A stretch of DNA of 64,000 bases from Terriglobus albidus (GTDB lineage: Bacteria > Acidobacteriota > Terriglobia > Terriglobales > Acidobacteriaceae). The stretch lies in assembly GCF_008000815.1 (NCBI RefSeq), contig NZ_CP042806.1:5394001-5458000 (forward strand), read 5' to 3'. The notes below the pieces were generated by a model. It was given only the letters and a program-made list of their open reading frames with translations. It searched no databases and was not told the origin of the DNA. Position 1 is the first letter of the stretch. Every line of letters starts with the position of its first letter. The position numbers and the translations under genes are program-made. Below, piece by piece: positions 53,232 to 63,063 of the stretch.

Positions 53232-53956
53232 CGCCACCCATCCGTCGGATCGATCAGGACGGCATGCATCGCTTGATCCCCTCCCGCTATAGCGACAGCG
53301 GTACCGTGCTCAGTGAGCTTACGGATGACGATGAGATGCTCGAAAAGCTCATCCGGCTTGATGGCGCTACGAACGATCGTATTCAAGGCGAACAATCCGG
53401 TCTCGTCGGCATCAGCACCTATGAGCTCGTCTACGGCATTCCAAATGCTCATATCATCCGCGCGGCCTACCTTCATCCAAGTCCGACAGGATCGAGATTT
53501 AACGACTCGACCCGCGGAGCCTGGTATGCCGCGGACAAACTCGAAACCTCACTGGATGAGGTGGGCTATCACAAGGCCAAACGTCTGGCGGAGATCGTAG
53601 TTCCGGAGGCGGCCGATGGTGTCCCGCCCTCCGAATCGTCCACCTATGACGATTGGCTCGCCGACTTCCATGCAGACTTTCATGCGCTGGAGCCCGCAAC
53701 CGACTACGCGGATTGCCTCGCCGCTGAGCCTGTTCCGGAGTGCTACGCGGAATCGCAGAAACTCGCAGCGCGACTTCTGAGGACGCAGTCAAACGGCATC
53801 TATTACCCAAGCGTCAGGCGCAAAGGCGGACGATGCCTCGCATGCTTTCGGCCGCCGCTTGTCTACCAGCCCCGGAGAGATAAGCGATATGAGATCTCGT
53901 TCCGCTGGGAGCGCCGGCGGTATAAGCGCGAAGTCCACGAAGTGCCAATTGAATAG
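53228..53956 (+). CDS. RES-domain toxin (NAD+-degrading type)
   Basis: 242 residues from a GTG coupled to the antitoxin stop. RES family landmarks: the invariant Arg in HIIRAAYLHPSPTGSRFND (near 80-95), GAWYAADKLETSLDEVGYHKAKRL with Glu near 110, and the Ser in LRTQSNGIYYPSVRRKGGRCLACFRP (near 190). RES toxins (MbcT, ParT, Res) destroy NAD+ by glycohydrolysis or phosphorolysis, or ADP-ribosylate a target. The protein is a little longer than the usual 150-190 residues, with extra residues at both ends. Probably a type II stress or defence module. Confidence 0.92.
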   Translation: MTPPIRRIDQDGMHRLIPSRYSDSGTVLSELTDDDEMLEKLIRLDGATNDRIQGEQSGLVGISTYELVYGIPNAHIIRAAYLHPSPTGSRFNDSTRGAWYAADKLETSLDEVGYHKAKRLAEIVVPEAADGVPPSESSTYDDWLADFHADFHALEPATDYADCLAAEPVPECYAESQKLAARLLRTQSNGIYYPSVRRKGGRCLACFRPPLVYQPRRDKRYEISFRWERRRYKREVHEVPIE

Positions 53957-53959
53957 GTG

Positions 53960-54170
53960 GGGTGGGAGCAGCGGGGTCCCCGGCCCAGCTTGCTGGCTGG
54001 GGTGCTCAGCCGGCTTCAGCCCGCTGATAAAGACGTAAAAGTAAATGGGCTTTAGCCCTGGGCCTTTTCCCTAGCGGAGAAAGAAACCCAGGGCTAAAGC
54101 CCATTTCTTATAGAGCCAACAAACGCGGGCTGAAGCCCGCGTCTCCCACCCAATTCGAGCTTTGCTCGAA
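53960..54170. repeat. palindromic repeat modules after the toxin gene
   Basis: ggggtccccggcccagcttgctggctgg fragment, CAGCCGGCTTCAGCCCGCTG, then a 20-bp perfect inverted repeat around aaatgggctttagccctggg (54043-54062 and 54087-54106) like that at 18609-18666, and GCGGGCTGAAGCCCGC near 54125-54140. It fills the convergent gap between the toxin and aquaporin genes. Confidence 0.78.
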
Positions 54171-54233
54171 TGGTTCACCCCAGCGAACCAAAGGCCAAAA
54201 CTAGACAGCCGCTACAACAGGCCATCCACCGGC

Positions 54234-54995
<762 letters not shown>

Positions 54996-55125
54996 GGATC
55001 CCTCCACAGTACGGCGGCATGAGATTTTACGGCGGGATCATCCTACCATGCGGGGAAAAACAGGAGATTTTTATTTGGTTGCGAGGTCCTGGAGCTTCGA
55101 CGCGTGTCAAGCAATTCAGCTATTT

Positions 55126-55353
55126 TCATCCGCTGTACCCGGTTCGCGCTTAGCGCGAATGTATTGCTTAAGGGGACGACTTCAGTCGTCCCGCACGGAA
55201 CCGCAAAGATATGCGGCTTTAGCCGCTGAGGTACCAAAGCTATGACCTCAGCGGCTAAAGCCGCGATCACTTGGCACGCACGGCGACACGGCTGAAGCCG
55301 TGTCCTTAAGCAAGGCATTCGCACCTGCGGTGCGAAAATGGTTGCGCTACGCG
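55126..55353. repeat. two tandem-hairpin half-elements facing outward
   Basis: One half, inverted, spans the palindrome CGCGCTTAGCGCG to GCGGCTTTAGCCGC (55126-55230). The second runs from CAGCGGCTAAAGCCGC (55248-55263) through ACACGGCTGAAGCCGTGT, TTCGCACCTGCGGTGCGAA and GTTGCGCTACGCGCAAC (to 55351). Each half has four hairpins in the same order as the copies at 25226 and 49650, but here the halves are in the opposite relative orientation. Confidence 0.8.
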
Positions 55354-55371
55354 CAACGGTTTTGGTTTCGA

Positions 55372-55488
55372 TAGAGCATTTTCCCTGTAGGGGTAGCTTA
55401 GAGCTTTCGCATCTATGGACGTTTTCCGCAGTGAAAACGCCGCTGCACGACTTCTTACGGAATATCCGGTAGCAGGGAAATCCTCTAG
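55372..55488. repeat. ~117 bp MITE-like element, copy 2 (inverted)
   Basis: Reverse complement of the element at 13340-13455: outer ends TAGAGCATTTTCCCTG and CAGGGAAATCCTCTA, internal GTTTTCCGC/GTGAAAAC arms and the shared tgcacgac region. It lies between the aquaporin promoter and the end of the patatin gene. Confidence 0.7.
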
Positions 55489-55573
55489 CGGAGCAAATGC
55501 GACGAAACGCCTCTATCTCTATAGGGGATTTCAATATCCGATTCTTGTCGTCGCCGCGGGCGTGTCGATACTC

Positions 55574-58500
55574 CTACTGCACATGCGTCTTCACCCATTC
55601 CTGAATCTCTTTTCTCAGGATGATGTGTTCGCCCAGCCGGCGATAGCTTTCAAACTGCGACTCGGTAAAGAACTGGTCGAGAGTCGTGTCAAAGGGAAAG
55701 GCGTTATGCACTCGGTGGTAGTTCAGGATGTCCGCCGGCTCGTCACCCGTGAGTGTGCTCTTCAGATAGAGCAGCTTTCCATACGGCTCGCCCCTCTTGT
55801 CTTCGGGATAGTAGATATCTGCCTCCAGCGCATGGAAGAGGTTTCCCGGAAAATGCTTGAACTTGAGCAGGCCTTCCGCTCCTGACGGCTGGTGCTGATC
55901 CGGAGGTGAGGGTGCGGCAGCATCGACGGGCGGCTCGACGATCTCTACCTGCAGTGGCTCATTCTCGTCGGGTTTCTCCTGAAGCGGCGCCTTATCGCGG
56001 GCGAGGCCCTCTCCTCCGGGAGTCGGATAGTCCACTGTGTTCCTGATCCGGATCTCGATGCCGAAGTCCACGCGCACCTTGCGAATGGCCATGCCGATGC
56101 CTTCAAACCGCAGCGATCCGTCTGCTTCCGCGTCGCAGACAATCACCGTACGGCAGCGCCGGCGCAGCAGCTCATAGAGGCCCATGTTCTCGAAGTGGCC
56201 GCCGTCGGAGAGATAGACATATCCGGCGGTATCGTTGGTCACTCCCCAGAGCTCCTTTACCAGTTGCGCCAGGCCATTGAGTGGGTAGTCGGGAATCCCG
56301 GCCCGGCGCGGGTTCCTGATCCACCAGCCCAAGCGAACGTTGAAGACTGTCATCAGGAAGGCCATCGCTTTGCTGGAATGGAAGCCCATGTTGGGCGAAG
56401 CCGCCGCTCCGGAGATCGCGACGGCACTTGCAACCGTAATCCCTTTGCCCTTCTTGATGTGAGCGATGGTAGGCACAAAGCCGTTGTATTGCAGCGTGTC
56501 GTTGGTGCCGTCGGTCCAACCGGTCGAGTAGCCGGAGTAGAGCGGCGTGATCGCAAAGCTGGCCGCCTTGCGTTCCTGATAGGCAAGATCGCGTCCGGTG
56601 GTGAGATTGAGCGCGGTACAGAAGATGGGGAACGGTCCCTGATAGGCGCCGGGCTGACCGTTGAGGTCTACCCAGGAAGAAGGCACCAGGTCTTTGACCC
56701 GCAGCCGGCCATCTTCGACATCGAAGCCTGTGAAACGATTCGGAACGCGGTTTGGGTTCGACGCTCCGGCATAACAACGCGCCAGGCGATCACGGTAGAA
56801 CGCGTTCATCGAGAACTCATTGATGTCGATGCGGCTGCTGAAGAAGAATGCTGTTGCCACCATCGCCAGAAGCAGCCATGCCCACCGGGAGGTAACCTCC
56901 ATCACGACGTTTGGGTCGTGCCCTTCAAGCAGCCAACTGGTCAGTGTGGCGAGCAGAAGGAAGAGGCCGACGATAAAGACAGGGGGAGCGATTTTGACAA
57001 CGAGCTCAGCCGGGCTCCAGCTGCTGCCCTGACCTGGAGCGTCAGGATCCTCATTCGGTTTGCCACTGGTCAGACGGCTCTTGCCCAGTAGAACGCCTGA
57101 TATCGTACTAACGACCCAGGTGCCCCAGACCGCATACTTCACGATCACCTGCTGCGCAATCAGCTCCGACGCATAGCGCCCAAGCAGCGAGACGCCAAAC
57201 AAGGCGAACCATACCACGCCATATTGCACAGAGACAGCACGCAGCCGGGCGACCCACTCACGTTGTGCACTGCCGAAGAGTGTACCCATCAGGCCGGTAC
57301 AGAGCTCCAGCGAGATAAATGGAACGGCCAGCAACAGTGAAGGAAGTACGGCGATGCCTAGCGAAGCAATCAGTTTCTGATGGACGAGGAAGGTTCCCAC
57401 GAAGAACAGATAGCCAATGCCGTAGAGCAGCACGATACAGAAGATGCCTCCAAAGAGTGGGAACAGGAGGGAGGTAATCTTCCAACGGAGAGAGGCCGAT
57501 TCCTTGTGTCCTGCCCAGATGGCAAGACAGAAGAGGATGCACAACAACGGAAAGGCATCATAGAGCCAGATCAGGGGAGATTCGTCCAGCCACGTCGACT
57601 CCGGAGTGATGAGGTGACGCTCTACATACGCCTGATGGGTCGCCTCGCATGGAATCCATTGGGCCTTGAGCACCGCCGGAACACTACACTTCGGTTTGTA
57701 GTCAGACCAGGCACGGGCGAGGCGCAAATCATTCTGCGATGAAGCAGGCTTGCAGCTATCCCCCTGGTCTTTGCAGATCGTCCACTCAGCCTTGGTCGTG
57801 TCAGAGTTCGCCTGAACGATCACACGCTCTGACGGCACCTTCGGTCTCGGCCGCTGTGCATAAGCGCGATTGGCGCGCCTGCTGAACTGCGATCCACCCG
57901 GCACCGAAAGCTTGTACACCATCGGCGCGATGCAGGCTGCGAGCAGCAGCCAGCTTGCCACAATCGCATGCACATGCCATGGGTGCGTGCGATCACCGCA
58001 ACAAGCTTTCCGGGTTTTCTTATCGGCCTCTGTGACGACATCGCAGAACCGTGGGAAGGCATACCAAAGCACTGCGGCAGCGAAAAGCGCAATGCCCGCC
58101 AGAAGCGCAAAGATCAGCAGCCGGATGGTCATGCTTCCGACGCTGCCGACACCAAGATGGCGCACCACCCACTCCGTCACCGCGATATGGGGTAGCAGCA
58201 GAAGCGTCATGATGGCCGAGATCAAGATGACCAGGTTGAGCAGCATGTTGCGGATCCAGACAGTAAAGATGGTCCACACATCCGCGCCGAAGAGACTGAC
58301 AGAAGGCGACAGATAGTTCGAGTACCGGCGCAGCCAGCGGATCGGCTCAGGTGGAATGACGCGTCCGGAGTCCACGGCAGGAATGGGAACCATCTTCTCC
58401 TGCACACTTTTGAGCCCCGCCCGCTTGATCCACGACGACAGGAACTGATGGATATAACCGCCGCCGGAGACGCTGGAGAGATAGTCAATCTCGCCCAGCT

Positions 58501-58975
58501 TGCGCAGTTGTGCGAGTCCCTGGAGCACACCGAGATTGAACGTTGCGCTACGGATGCCACCGCCGGAGAGACACACCCCGACATCGCGCACCGTCTTCGC
58601 GCGTTCGTACACATCGGTCGTCGTGTCCGTCGGATCGATCAGCCGCTTGCCTGGGTCCTTCGGGTCGAGGCGCGCCTTGAACTCCTGCTCGAGCAGCCAT
58701 TTGCCAGGCGTGTATTGCGTGAGCAACGCGATTCTCGACTGTAGATCAGGGTGACGCTGGAAGTTGCGAATCAGTGCAGCCTCATCCAGAAACTCCCCGC
58801 GCACGACATCTTCCGTACCGGCATAGGTACCGCTTTCGAGAAGCTGGACGATCTCAGGGCAGCACGGGTGTTTGGCGTCGCCACAGCACATCGCGATTGC
58901 AGTCTGTGCAAGCCGATGGCGATATTGCTGGTCGGAATCGAGGGAGGGATTCTGCTGTGTCTGCGGATCTGACAT
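55574..58975 (-). CDS. multi-pass membrane patatin-like phospholipase
   Basis: 1133 residues from the ATG at 58975, with GAGAGA upstream. The patatin catalytic parts are split. The oxyanion loop CLSGGGIRSATFNLGVLQGL lies near 137, the serine elbow YLSSVSGGGYIHQFLSSW near 169, and the DGG aspartate in YLSDGGHFENMGLYELLRRRC near 924. Between them are about ten membrane segments (roughly 240-800), an insert of some 700 residues. It probably cuts acyl esters of membrane lipids from a membrane-embedded position. Acidic Pro-rich linker near 1010-1050. Upstream on the same strand, 91 bases away, is a secreted unknown gene, and a PLD-like gene is divergent beyond it. Confidence 0.88.
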   Translation of the reverse strand: MSDPQTQQNPSLDSDQQYRHRLAQTAIAMCCGDAKHPCCPEIVQLLESGTYAGTEDVVRGEFLDEAALIRNFQRHPDLQSRIALLTQYTPGKWLLEQEFKARLDPKDPGKRLIDPTDTTTDVYERAKTVRDVGVCLSGGGIRSATFNLGVLQGLAQLRKLGEIDYLSSVSGGGYIHQFLSSWIKRAGLKSVQEKMVPIPAVDSGRVIPPEPIRWLRRYSNYLSPSVSLFGADVWTIFTVWIRNMLLNLVILISAIMTLLLLPHIAVTEWVVRHLGVGSVGSMTIRLLIFALLAGIALFAAAVLWYAFPRFCDVVTEADKKTRKACCGDRTHPWHVHAIVASWLLLAACIAPMVYKLSVPGGSQFSRRANRAYAQRPRPKVPSERVIVQANSDTTKAEWTICKDQGDSCKPASSQNDLRLARAWSDYKPKCSVPAVLKAQWIPCEATHQAYVERHLITPESTWLDESPLIWLYDAFPLLCILFCLAIWAGHKESASLRWKITSLLFPLFGGIFCIVLLYGIGYLFFVGTFLVHQKLIASLGIAVLPSLLLAVPFISLELCTGLMGTLFGSAQREWVARLRAVSVQYGVVWFALFGVSLLGRYASELIAQQVIVKYAVWGTWVVSTISGVLLGKSRLTSGKPNEDPDAPGQGSSWSPAELVVKIAPPVFIVGLFLLLATLTSWLLEGHDPNVVMEVTSRWAWLLLAMVATAFFFSSRIDINEFSMNAFYRDRLARCYAGASNPNRVPNRFTGFDVEDGRLRVKDLVPSSWVDLNGQPGAYQGPFPIFCTALNLTTGRDLAYQERKAASFAITPLYSGYSTGWTDGTNDTLQYNGFVPTIAHIKKGKGITVASAVAISGAAASPNMGFHSSKAMAFLMTVFNVRLGWWIRNPRRAGIPDYPLNGLAQLVKELWGVTNDTAGYVYLSDGGHFENMGLYELLRRRCRTVIVCDAEADGSLRFEGIGMAIRKVRVDFGIEIRIRNTVDYPTPGGEGLARDKAPLQEKPDENEPLQVEIVEPPVDAAAPSPPDQHQPSGAEGLLKFKHFPGNLFHALEADIYYPEDKRGEPYGKLLYLKSTLTGDEPADILNYHRVHNAFPFDTTLDQFFTESQFESYRRLGEHIILRKEIQEWVKTHVQ

Positions 58976-59066
58976 GATGTTCTCTCTCAGCCACGCTGCT
59001 TTCAACCGTGACCGCACGCATGAATTTTTGAAGCCCCGACGCCTTACGGCGCCTTATACAGCACAG

Positions 59067-60518
59067 TTACTCGGGAGAAACCACGTACAGGAACGGCGCG
59101 CTCGATGTGGTGCTCTTATCCTGGGCTGTCTTGGTAACGCTGAAAGAAATCTTTGTCCCAGGGGCAATATCATTGGTCCCAACGACAGCGCTGAAGGGCA
59201 TGCTCGCATCGGAGCCTGCAGCCGAATCGCTCTTCACACTGCCCAATGCCGTTGTCGATGTGGAGCCGGTCGCGTCGGTCGTCGACATGGACAATACTCC
59301 GCCAGACAGGAACGTTCCGGTCACGGTTCCTGTAATTGTCTGGCCGCTCTTCCATGTACTTACCTGGTGGTCGTTCTCGATTTGCACCGATGAGATTGTG
59401 GCTGGAATCGACGCCACGTCCACCGTCATGATGCCGCCGACGACCACGCGAATGTTATTCAGGCTGGCCCGGTTCAGTAACGCCACATTGAAGCAGTCCT
59501 TTTGCAGGCCAGAGGCGGCTTTTTCATCCGCGCACGGATTCGGCGGGTTCCCTCCGCCTTTCTGCTGTGCTTTCGCCTGTTCGTAAGCCACTTCATACCG
59601 CGTGACGGAACCAACCAGCGTGCACCGCACGCTTTTCTCGGACGAGTTTTCGCCACACGGTGAGGGTTGAATGAGCCCGGACTCCTCGATCAACCGCAAC
59701 AGATGTCCGGCGCCGTGAGGGCTGGAACGCTCAAAGATCAGCTCACTGGGGTTGAAGAAAGCTGCGGGAGCCTTCTTATAGATCTCATGCAGCGTCGGCG
59801 TAAGAAACCGTTCTGTGGGGAAGAACGCGACCACGATATCCGCGGACTTAGCGGCAATAACATGGTTCGTACGAAATCCGATATCGTTCAGCAGGTTTAA
59901 CTGGCTTTGAGAGTTATCGGGCCAGATGATGCCGAGAGCCGGAACCACATTGCCGTTGAAGGCTGCCACGCTGGGAGCAAAGAGATCGCTCGCGGTTGAG
60001 AAGGAGACCGCCCCCGCCGCCGCACCGACTGCGGTAGCAATATGGATGACCCAGTTTCTCGTGCTCCAGAGCTGTGCGTCCTGAAAGTCGGTCCGCACCG
60101 TGCGCACTTCGGCGCTGGCGACCTGTGACGGTTTACTCTGCTGCTGCCATACCTCCTGAGGAGCCTGCGCACGGTTTGTCAGGCCGGCAAAGACGCCGCT
60201 GAACAACCATCGGCTGTAATCGAGGAAGACGCTCTGCAGCACGACTCCCTGCTTCGGATCGCGGTTCGAAACGGTGAGCGAGACGACGGCATACTTCTCC
60301 GCAACTTCCTTCCCGAAGGTTCGTTTCGCCACGCTGTACGGCAGCAGCACCGCTTCTACGCTGACCGTCGAGGAAAGGTCGCTGGCAGTCGAGATCGCGA
60401 TTCCCTGTTTCGATGCATTTTGGGCAGCCGTCTGTGCCGCATTGGTTGCCGGCGCCTGTGCCGCCGCTGCGAGATCAAGACAGAAGCAGGCTACAAGCAT
60501 AAAAAACGCAACGCGCAT
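59067..60518 (-). CDS. secreted hypothetical protein, 483 residues
   Basis: Signal peptide MRVAFFMLVACFCLDLAAAAQA. The body starts with beta-rich sequence (TVSVEAVLLPYSVAKRTFGKEVAEKYAVVSLTVSNRDPKQGVVLQSVFLDYS). A Gly/Ala-rich hydrophobic stretch near 155-180 (NWVIHIATAVGAAAGAVSF) could be a membrane hairpin. The C-terminal part (about 355-480) looks like Ig-type beta repeats rich in Ser/Thr (ITGTVTGTFLSGGVLSMSTTDATGS). No family recognised. It is 91 bases upstream of the patatin gene on the same strand and divergent from the PLD-like gene, so it may belong to the same lipid-linked locus. Confidence 0.72.
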   Translation of the reverse strand: MRVAFFMLVACFCLDLAAAAQAPATNAAQTAAQNASKQGIAISTASDLSSTVSVEAVLLPYSVAKRTFGKEVAEKYAVVSLTVSNRDPKQGVVLQSVFLDYSRWLFSGVFAGLTNRAQAPQEVWQQQSKPSQVASAEVRTVRTDFQDAQLWSTRNWVIHIATAVGAAAGAVSFSTASDLFAPSVAAFNGNVVPALGIIWPDNSQSQLNLLNDIGFRTNHVIAAKSADIVVAFFPTERFLTPTLHEIYKKAPAAFFNPSELIFERSSPHGAGHLLRLIEESGLIQPSPCGENSSEKSVRCTLVGSVTRYEVAYEQAKAQQKGGGNPPNPCADEKAASGLQKDCFNVALLNRASLNNIRVVVGGIMTVDVASIPATISSVQIENDHQVSTWKSGQTITGTVTGTFLSGGVLSMSTTDATGSTSTTALGSVKSDSAAGSDASMPFSAVVGTNDIAPGTKISFSVTKTAQDKSTTSSAPFLYVVSPE

Positions 60519-60814
60519 TCTCTGAGCTCCCTCCGGGAACGTTCTCTCTCATTGGCGCAACGCAGGACGGAAAGGGGACAGAAAAAACAGCAGGGGAAAC
60601 GAAGCGAAGCCCACTGCAGGCGCAGGCAGGCCTCTAAGTCCGGATCTGTTTTGAAACTTCACCACTATGGCCCACCGATACGGCCTCGTCAAGTATTCGT
60701 ATTGCGCGTAAGGGCAAAACCGGACGCGATGCTACACTGACCGCGTTTCCGGTATTCATCTGTTTGTAGCGGCCCGCTTGTATAGATGTGTCTGCCTGTT
60801 CTGAGGAGGAGTTG

Positions 60815-62725
60815 ATGGCAGTCGTTACCGCGACCAAAGGTCCTTTTTCAGTAAAAGCCTATATAGGCGATTCGAAAACTCTGCTGGCCTTCAATTTTGC
60901 CAGTGCCGCCGATGCCAGGAACCTTGCCGGCTTCAGCATCTACTGCCAGCCGCCCAGCGGCGCGAAGCCGTATTACCTCTCCAACAACCTGCGCTTCGCA
61001 CTTCCGGCCAATCATGCTCAAGTTGCCAGTGAGCCGCCTACCTCCACGGCCAACGCTCCCATTCAGAAGTACCGCTGGGTCGCATTCCCTGGCCTGCTGC
61101 ACGGCGGCACTCAGCCGCCGACGGGTGACTACCTCTATACGGTCACGCCCCGGTTCTTCGATAGCAACGGGAAGATGCTCCCGATGGATTCCAACCGTGC
61201 GGCCACGGTCAAGGTGCCCGTCGGTCCCTTTGCCAAAGGTGCGCTGACAGTCGGCTTCACACGGGGCTACATGCAGTCGCAGGCGTATGCCCACCACTTC
61301 GGTGCATCGACGCGGATCGAGCCGGCAAACCGCGGCCTGCAATACAACACTGCCGCGCAGGCAGGAACGAATGCCCAGGGCACGCCCTGCACTTATAACG
61401 ACATCTATGCCTGGATGGGAGCTTCGGCTCGCAAGCTGGTCTTCGATCTGTTGAATCAGGTCGAGAACGATGACTCGTTCACGCTCGATGTCTTTGCCTA
61501 CGACCTCGATGAGCCGGACATCGTCACCATCTTTCTGAAGCTGGCGGCGCAGGGTAAGGTCCGCATGATTCTGGATGATGCGACCCTGCACATCCAGCAC
61601 ACGGACTCGAAGACACATAAAACGATCACGCCACTGGAGGTGCCCTTCGCGCAGCAGTTCCAGGCGATGGCCAAGGCGCCTGCGGCCCTTGTGCGCGGAT
61701 GCTTCGACCGCTACTCGCATGACAAGATCTTCATCCTCTCGAAGAACGGCAGCCCGGTCCGAGTGCTGACCGGCTCGACCAACTTTTCGGTCACCGGCCT
61801 CTATGTCAATGCCAACCACGTGCTGGCCTTTGATGACCCCGGCGTGGCCCAGCACTACTCCGATGTCTTCGAGCAGAGCTGGACGCTGCTGCAGCAGTAT
61901 CCGAACCAGTCGCAGGCGGCTGCATCCAGTTTTGCCGGTACTCCTTTGGCGGAGCAGCCGTTTACTCCAACCGGACGACGCGTGCCGCAGATGAGCGTAA
62001 CGTTCTCACCGCATACACTCGACACGACGCAGAGCCTGCTGACCGCGATCTCTGACCGCATTACCAGCGAGGCGCAGGCAGACAAAGGAAACGTCATCTT
62101 CGCGGTGATGCAGCTGACCGGCAGCAATACACCGGTCTACAACACGCTCGATGCCATTCACAACACAACGACGCTCTACAGCTACGGCATCTCCGATGCA
62201 CCCGAGGGCACGTACCTCTACAAGCCTGGTACAGCCACTGGCGTACTGGTCACAGGAAGGCCGGGCAAGACGACCCTTCCGCCCCCCTTCGATCAGGTGC
62301 CGTCACCGCCGGGACACGAGATCCACGACAAGTTCGTCGTCTGCGGACTGAATGGAGACGATCCCGTGGTGTACTGCGGCTCCTCCAATCTGGCGACCGG
62401 CGGCGAGCAGCAGAACGGGGATAATCTGCTGCAGATTCACGACGCCGATGTAGCCACTGCGTTTGCGATCGAAGCGCTGCTGCTGGTGGATCACTATAGC
62501 TTCCTCAATCGCTACGCGAATCCGAAGAAACCGCACGCAGCGCCGACGGCGGCCACTGCTACGAAGAAAGCTGCTACGAAAAAAACCGTGGGGAAGAAGA
62601 CGGTAAAGAAAGCTGCAAAGAAGACTGTGGCCAAGAAAGTAGCTGTTAAGACAGCAACGAAGAAAGTGGCAAAGAAGGCCGTCAAGAAGGCTGCGAAAAA
62701 AACAACGAAGAAGGCTAGGCCATAG
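60815..62725 (+). CDS. phospholipase D-like protein with histone H1-like tail
   Basis: 636 residues from the ATG at 60815, with GAGGAGG just upstream. Two PLD-type halves: SHDKIFILSKNGSPVRVLTGSTNFSVTG (H302, K304) and IHDKFVVCGLNGDDPVVYCGSSNLATGG (H504, K506). HxK and GSxN are present in both, but the Asp of the HxKx4D motif is Ser or Gly. An N-terminal beta domain (1-170) precedes them. From about 578 on, the tail is an Ala/Lys/Thr repeat (TKKAATKKTVGKKTVKKAAKK type), like histone H1 or bacterial Hc1. No signal peptide, so probably cytoplasmic and able to bind nucleic acid. Enzymatic activity is not assured. Confidence 0.83.
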   Translation: MAVVTATKGPFSVKAYIGDSKTLLAFNFASAADARNLAGFSIYCQPPSGAKPYYLSNNLRFALPANHAQVASEPPTSTANAPIQKYRWVAFPGLLHGGTQPPTGDYLYTVTPRFFDSNGKMLPMDSNRAATVKVPVGPFAKGALTVGFTRGYMQSQAYAHHFGASTRIEPANRGLQYNTAAQAGTNAQGTPCTYNDIYAWMGASARKLVFDLLNQVENDDSFTLDVFAYDLDEPDIVTIFLKLAAQGKVRMILDDATLHIQHTDSKTHKTITPLEVPFAQQFQAMAKAPAALVRGCFDRYSHDKIFILSKNGSPVRVLTGSTNFSVTGLYVNANHVLAFDDPGVAQHYSDVFEQSWTLLQQYPNQSQAAASSFAGTPLAEQPFTPTGRRVPQMSVTFSPHTLDTTQSLLTAISDRITSEAQADKGNVIFAVMQLTGSNTPVYNTLDAIHNTTTLYSYGISDAPEGTYLYKPGTATGVLVTGRPGKTTLPPPFDQVPSPPGHEIHDKFVVCGLNGDDPVVYCGSSNLATGGEQQNGDNLLQIHDADVATAFAIEALLLVDHYSFLNRYANPKKPHAAPTAATATKKAATKKTVGKKTVKKAAKKTVAKKVAVKTATKKVAKKAVKKAAKKTTKKARP

Positions 62726-62740
62726 CCGGAAGGAGACCAC

Positions 62741-62935
62741 ATGGCGCCGCGTAAATCGAAGACAGCCGCACCTGCATCGACACCACAGCCCCAGCCGCTT
62801 CTCGCGGCACAGCCACAGTCTGCCCAGGCAGCAGCGGTGCAGAAGGGGTTGTTTCTTTACACCGATGATTCCTGGTCGCAGGATTACTTCAATAAGAATG
62901 ACCTTCACTTTATTGAGCGGGAGTTGTTTGGGTAG
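62741..62935 (+). CDS. small hypothetical protein, 64 residues
   Basis: The ATG at 62741 follows AAGGAGA at 6-7 bases and lies 15 bases after the PLD-like stop, so the two are probably co-transcribed. A basic, Ala/Gln/Pro-rich first half (MAPRKSKTAAPASTPQPQPL) is followed by an aromatic acidic second half (GLFLYTDDSWSQDYFNKNDL). No family recognised. A partner or modifier of the PLD-like protein is possible from position alone. Confidence 0.6.
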   Translation: MAPRKSKTAAPASTPQPQPLLAAQPQSAQAAAVQKGLFLYTDDSWSQDYFNKNDLHFIERELFG

Positions 62936-62964
62936 AAGCTAAGCGCCAAATAAAGCCGTGTTCG

Positions 62965-63055
62965 TTGCGGGCTCGGTATAGGACGGCTGAAGCCGTCCCC
63001 TTAAGCAAGACATTCGCATCTGCGATGCGAAACGGTTGCGCCGCGCGCAACCTCT
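62965..63055. repeat. tandem-hairpin half-element
   Basis: GGACGGCTGAAGCCGTCC followed by ccttaagcaagacattcgc, GCATCTGCGATGC and GTTGCGCCGCGCGCAAC, in the same order as at 55270-55351. It lies at the convergent end of the small gene and the DUF1868 gene. Confidence 0.78.
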
Positions 63056-63063
63056 CTACGAGT

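Noticed and set aside
62512-62742. Phe-rich membrane-like frame on the minus strand
   Set aside because: Reverse reading of the AAG/AAA lysine repeats of the PLD tail gives runs of Phe; an artefact of codon composition.
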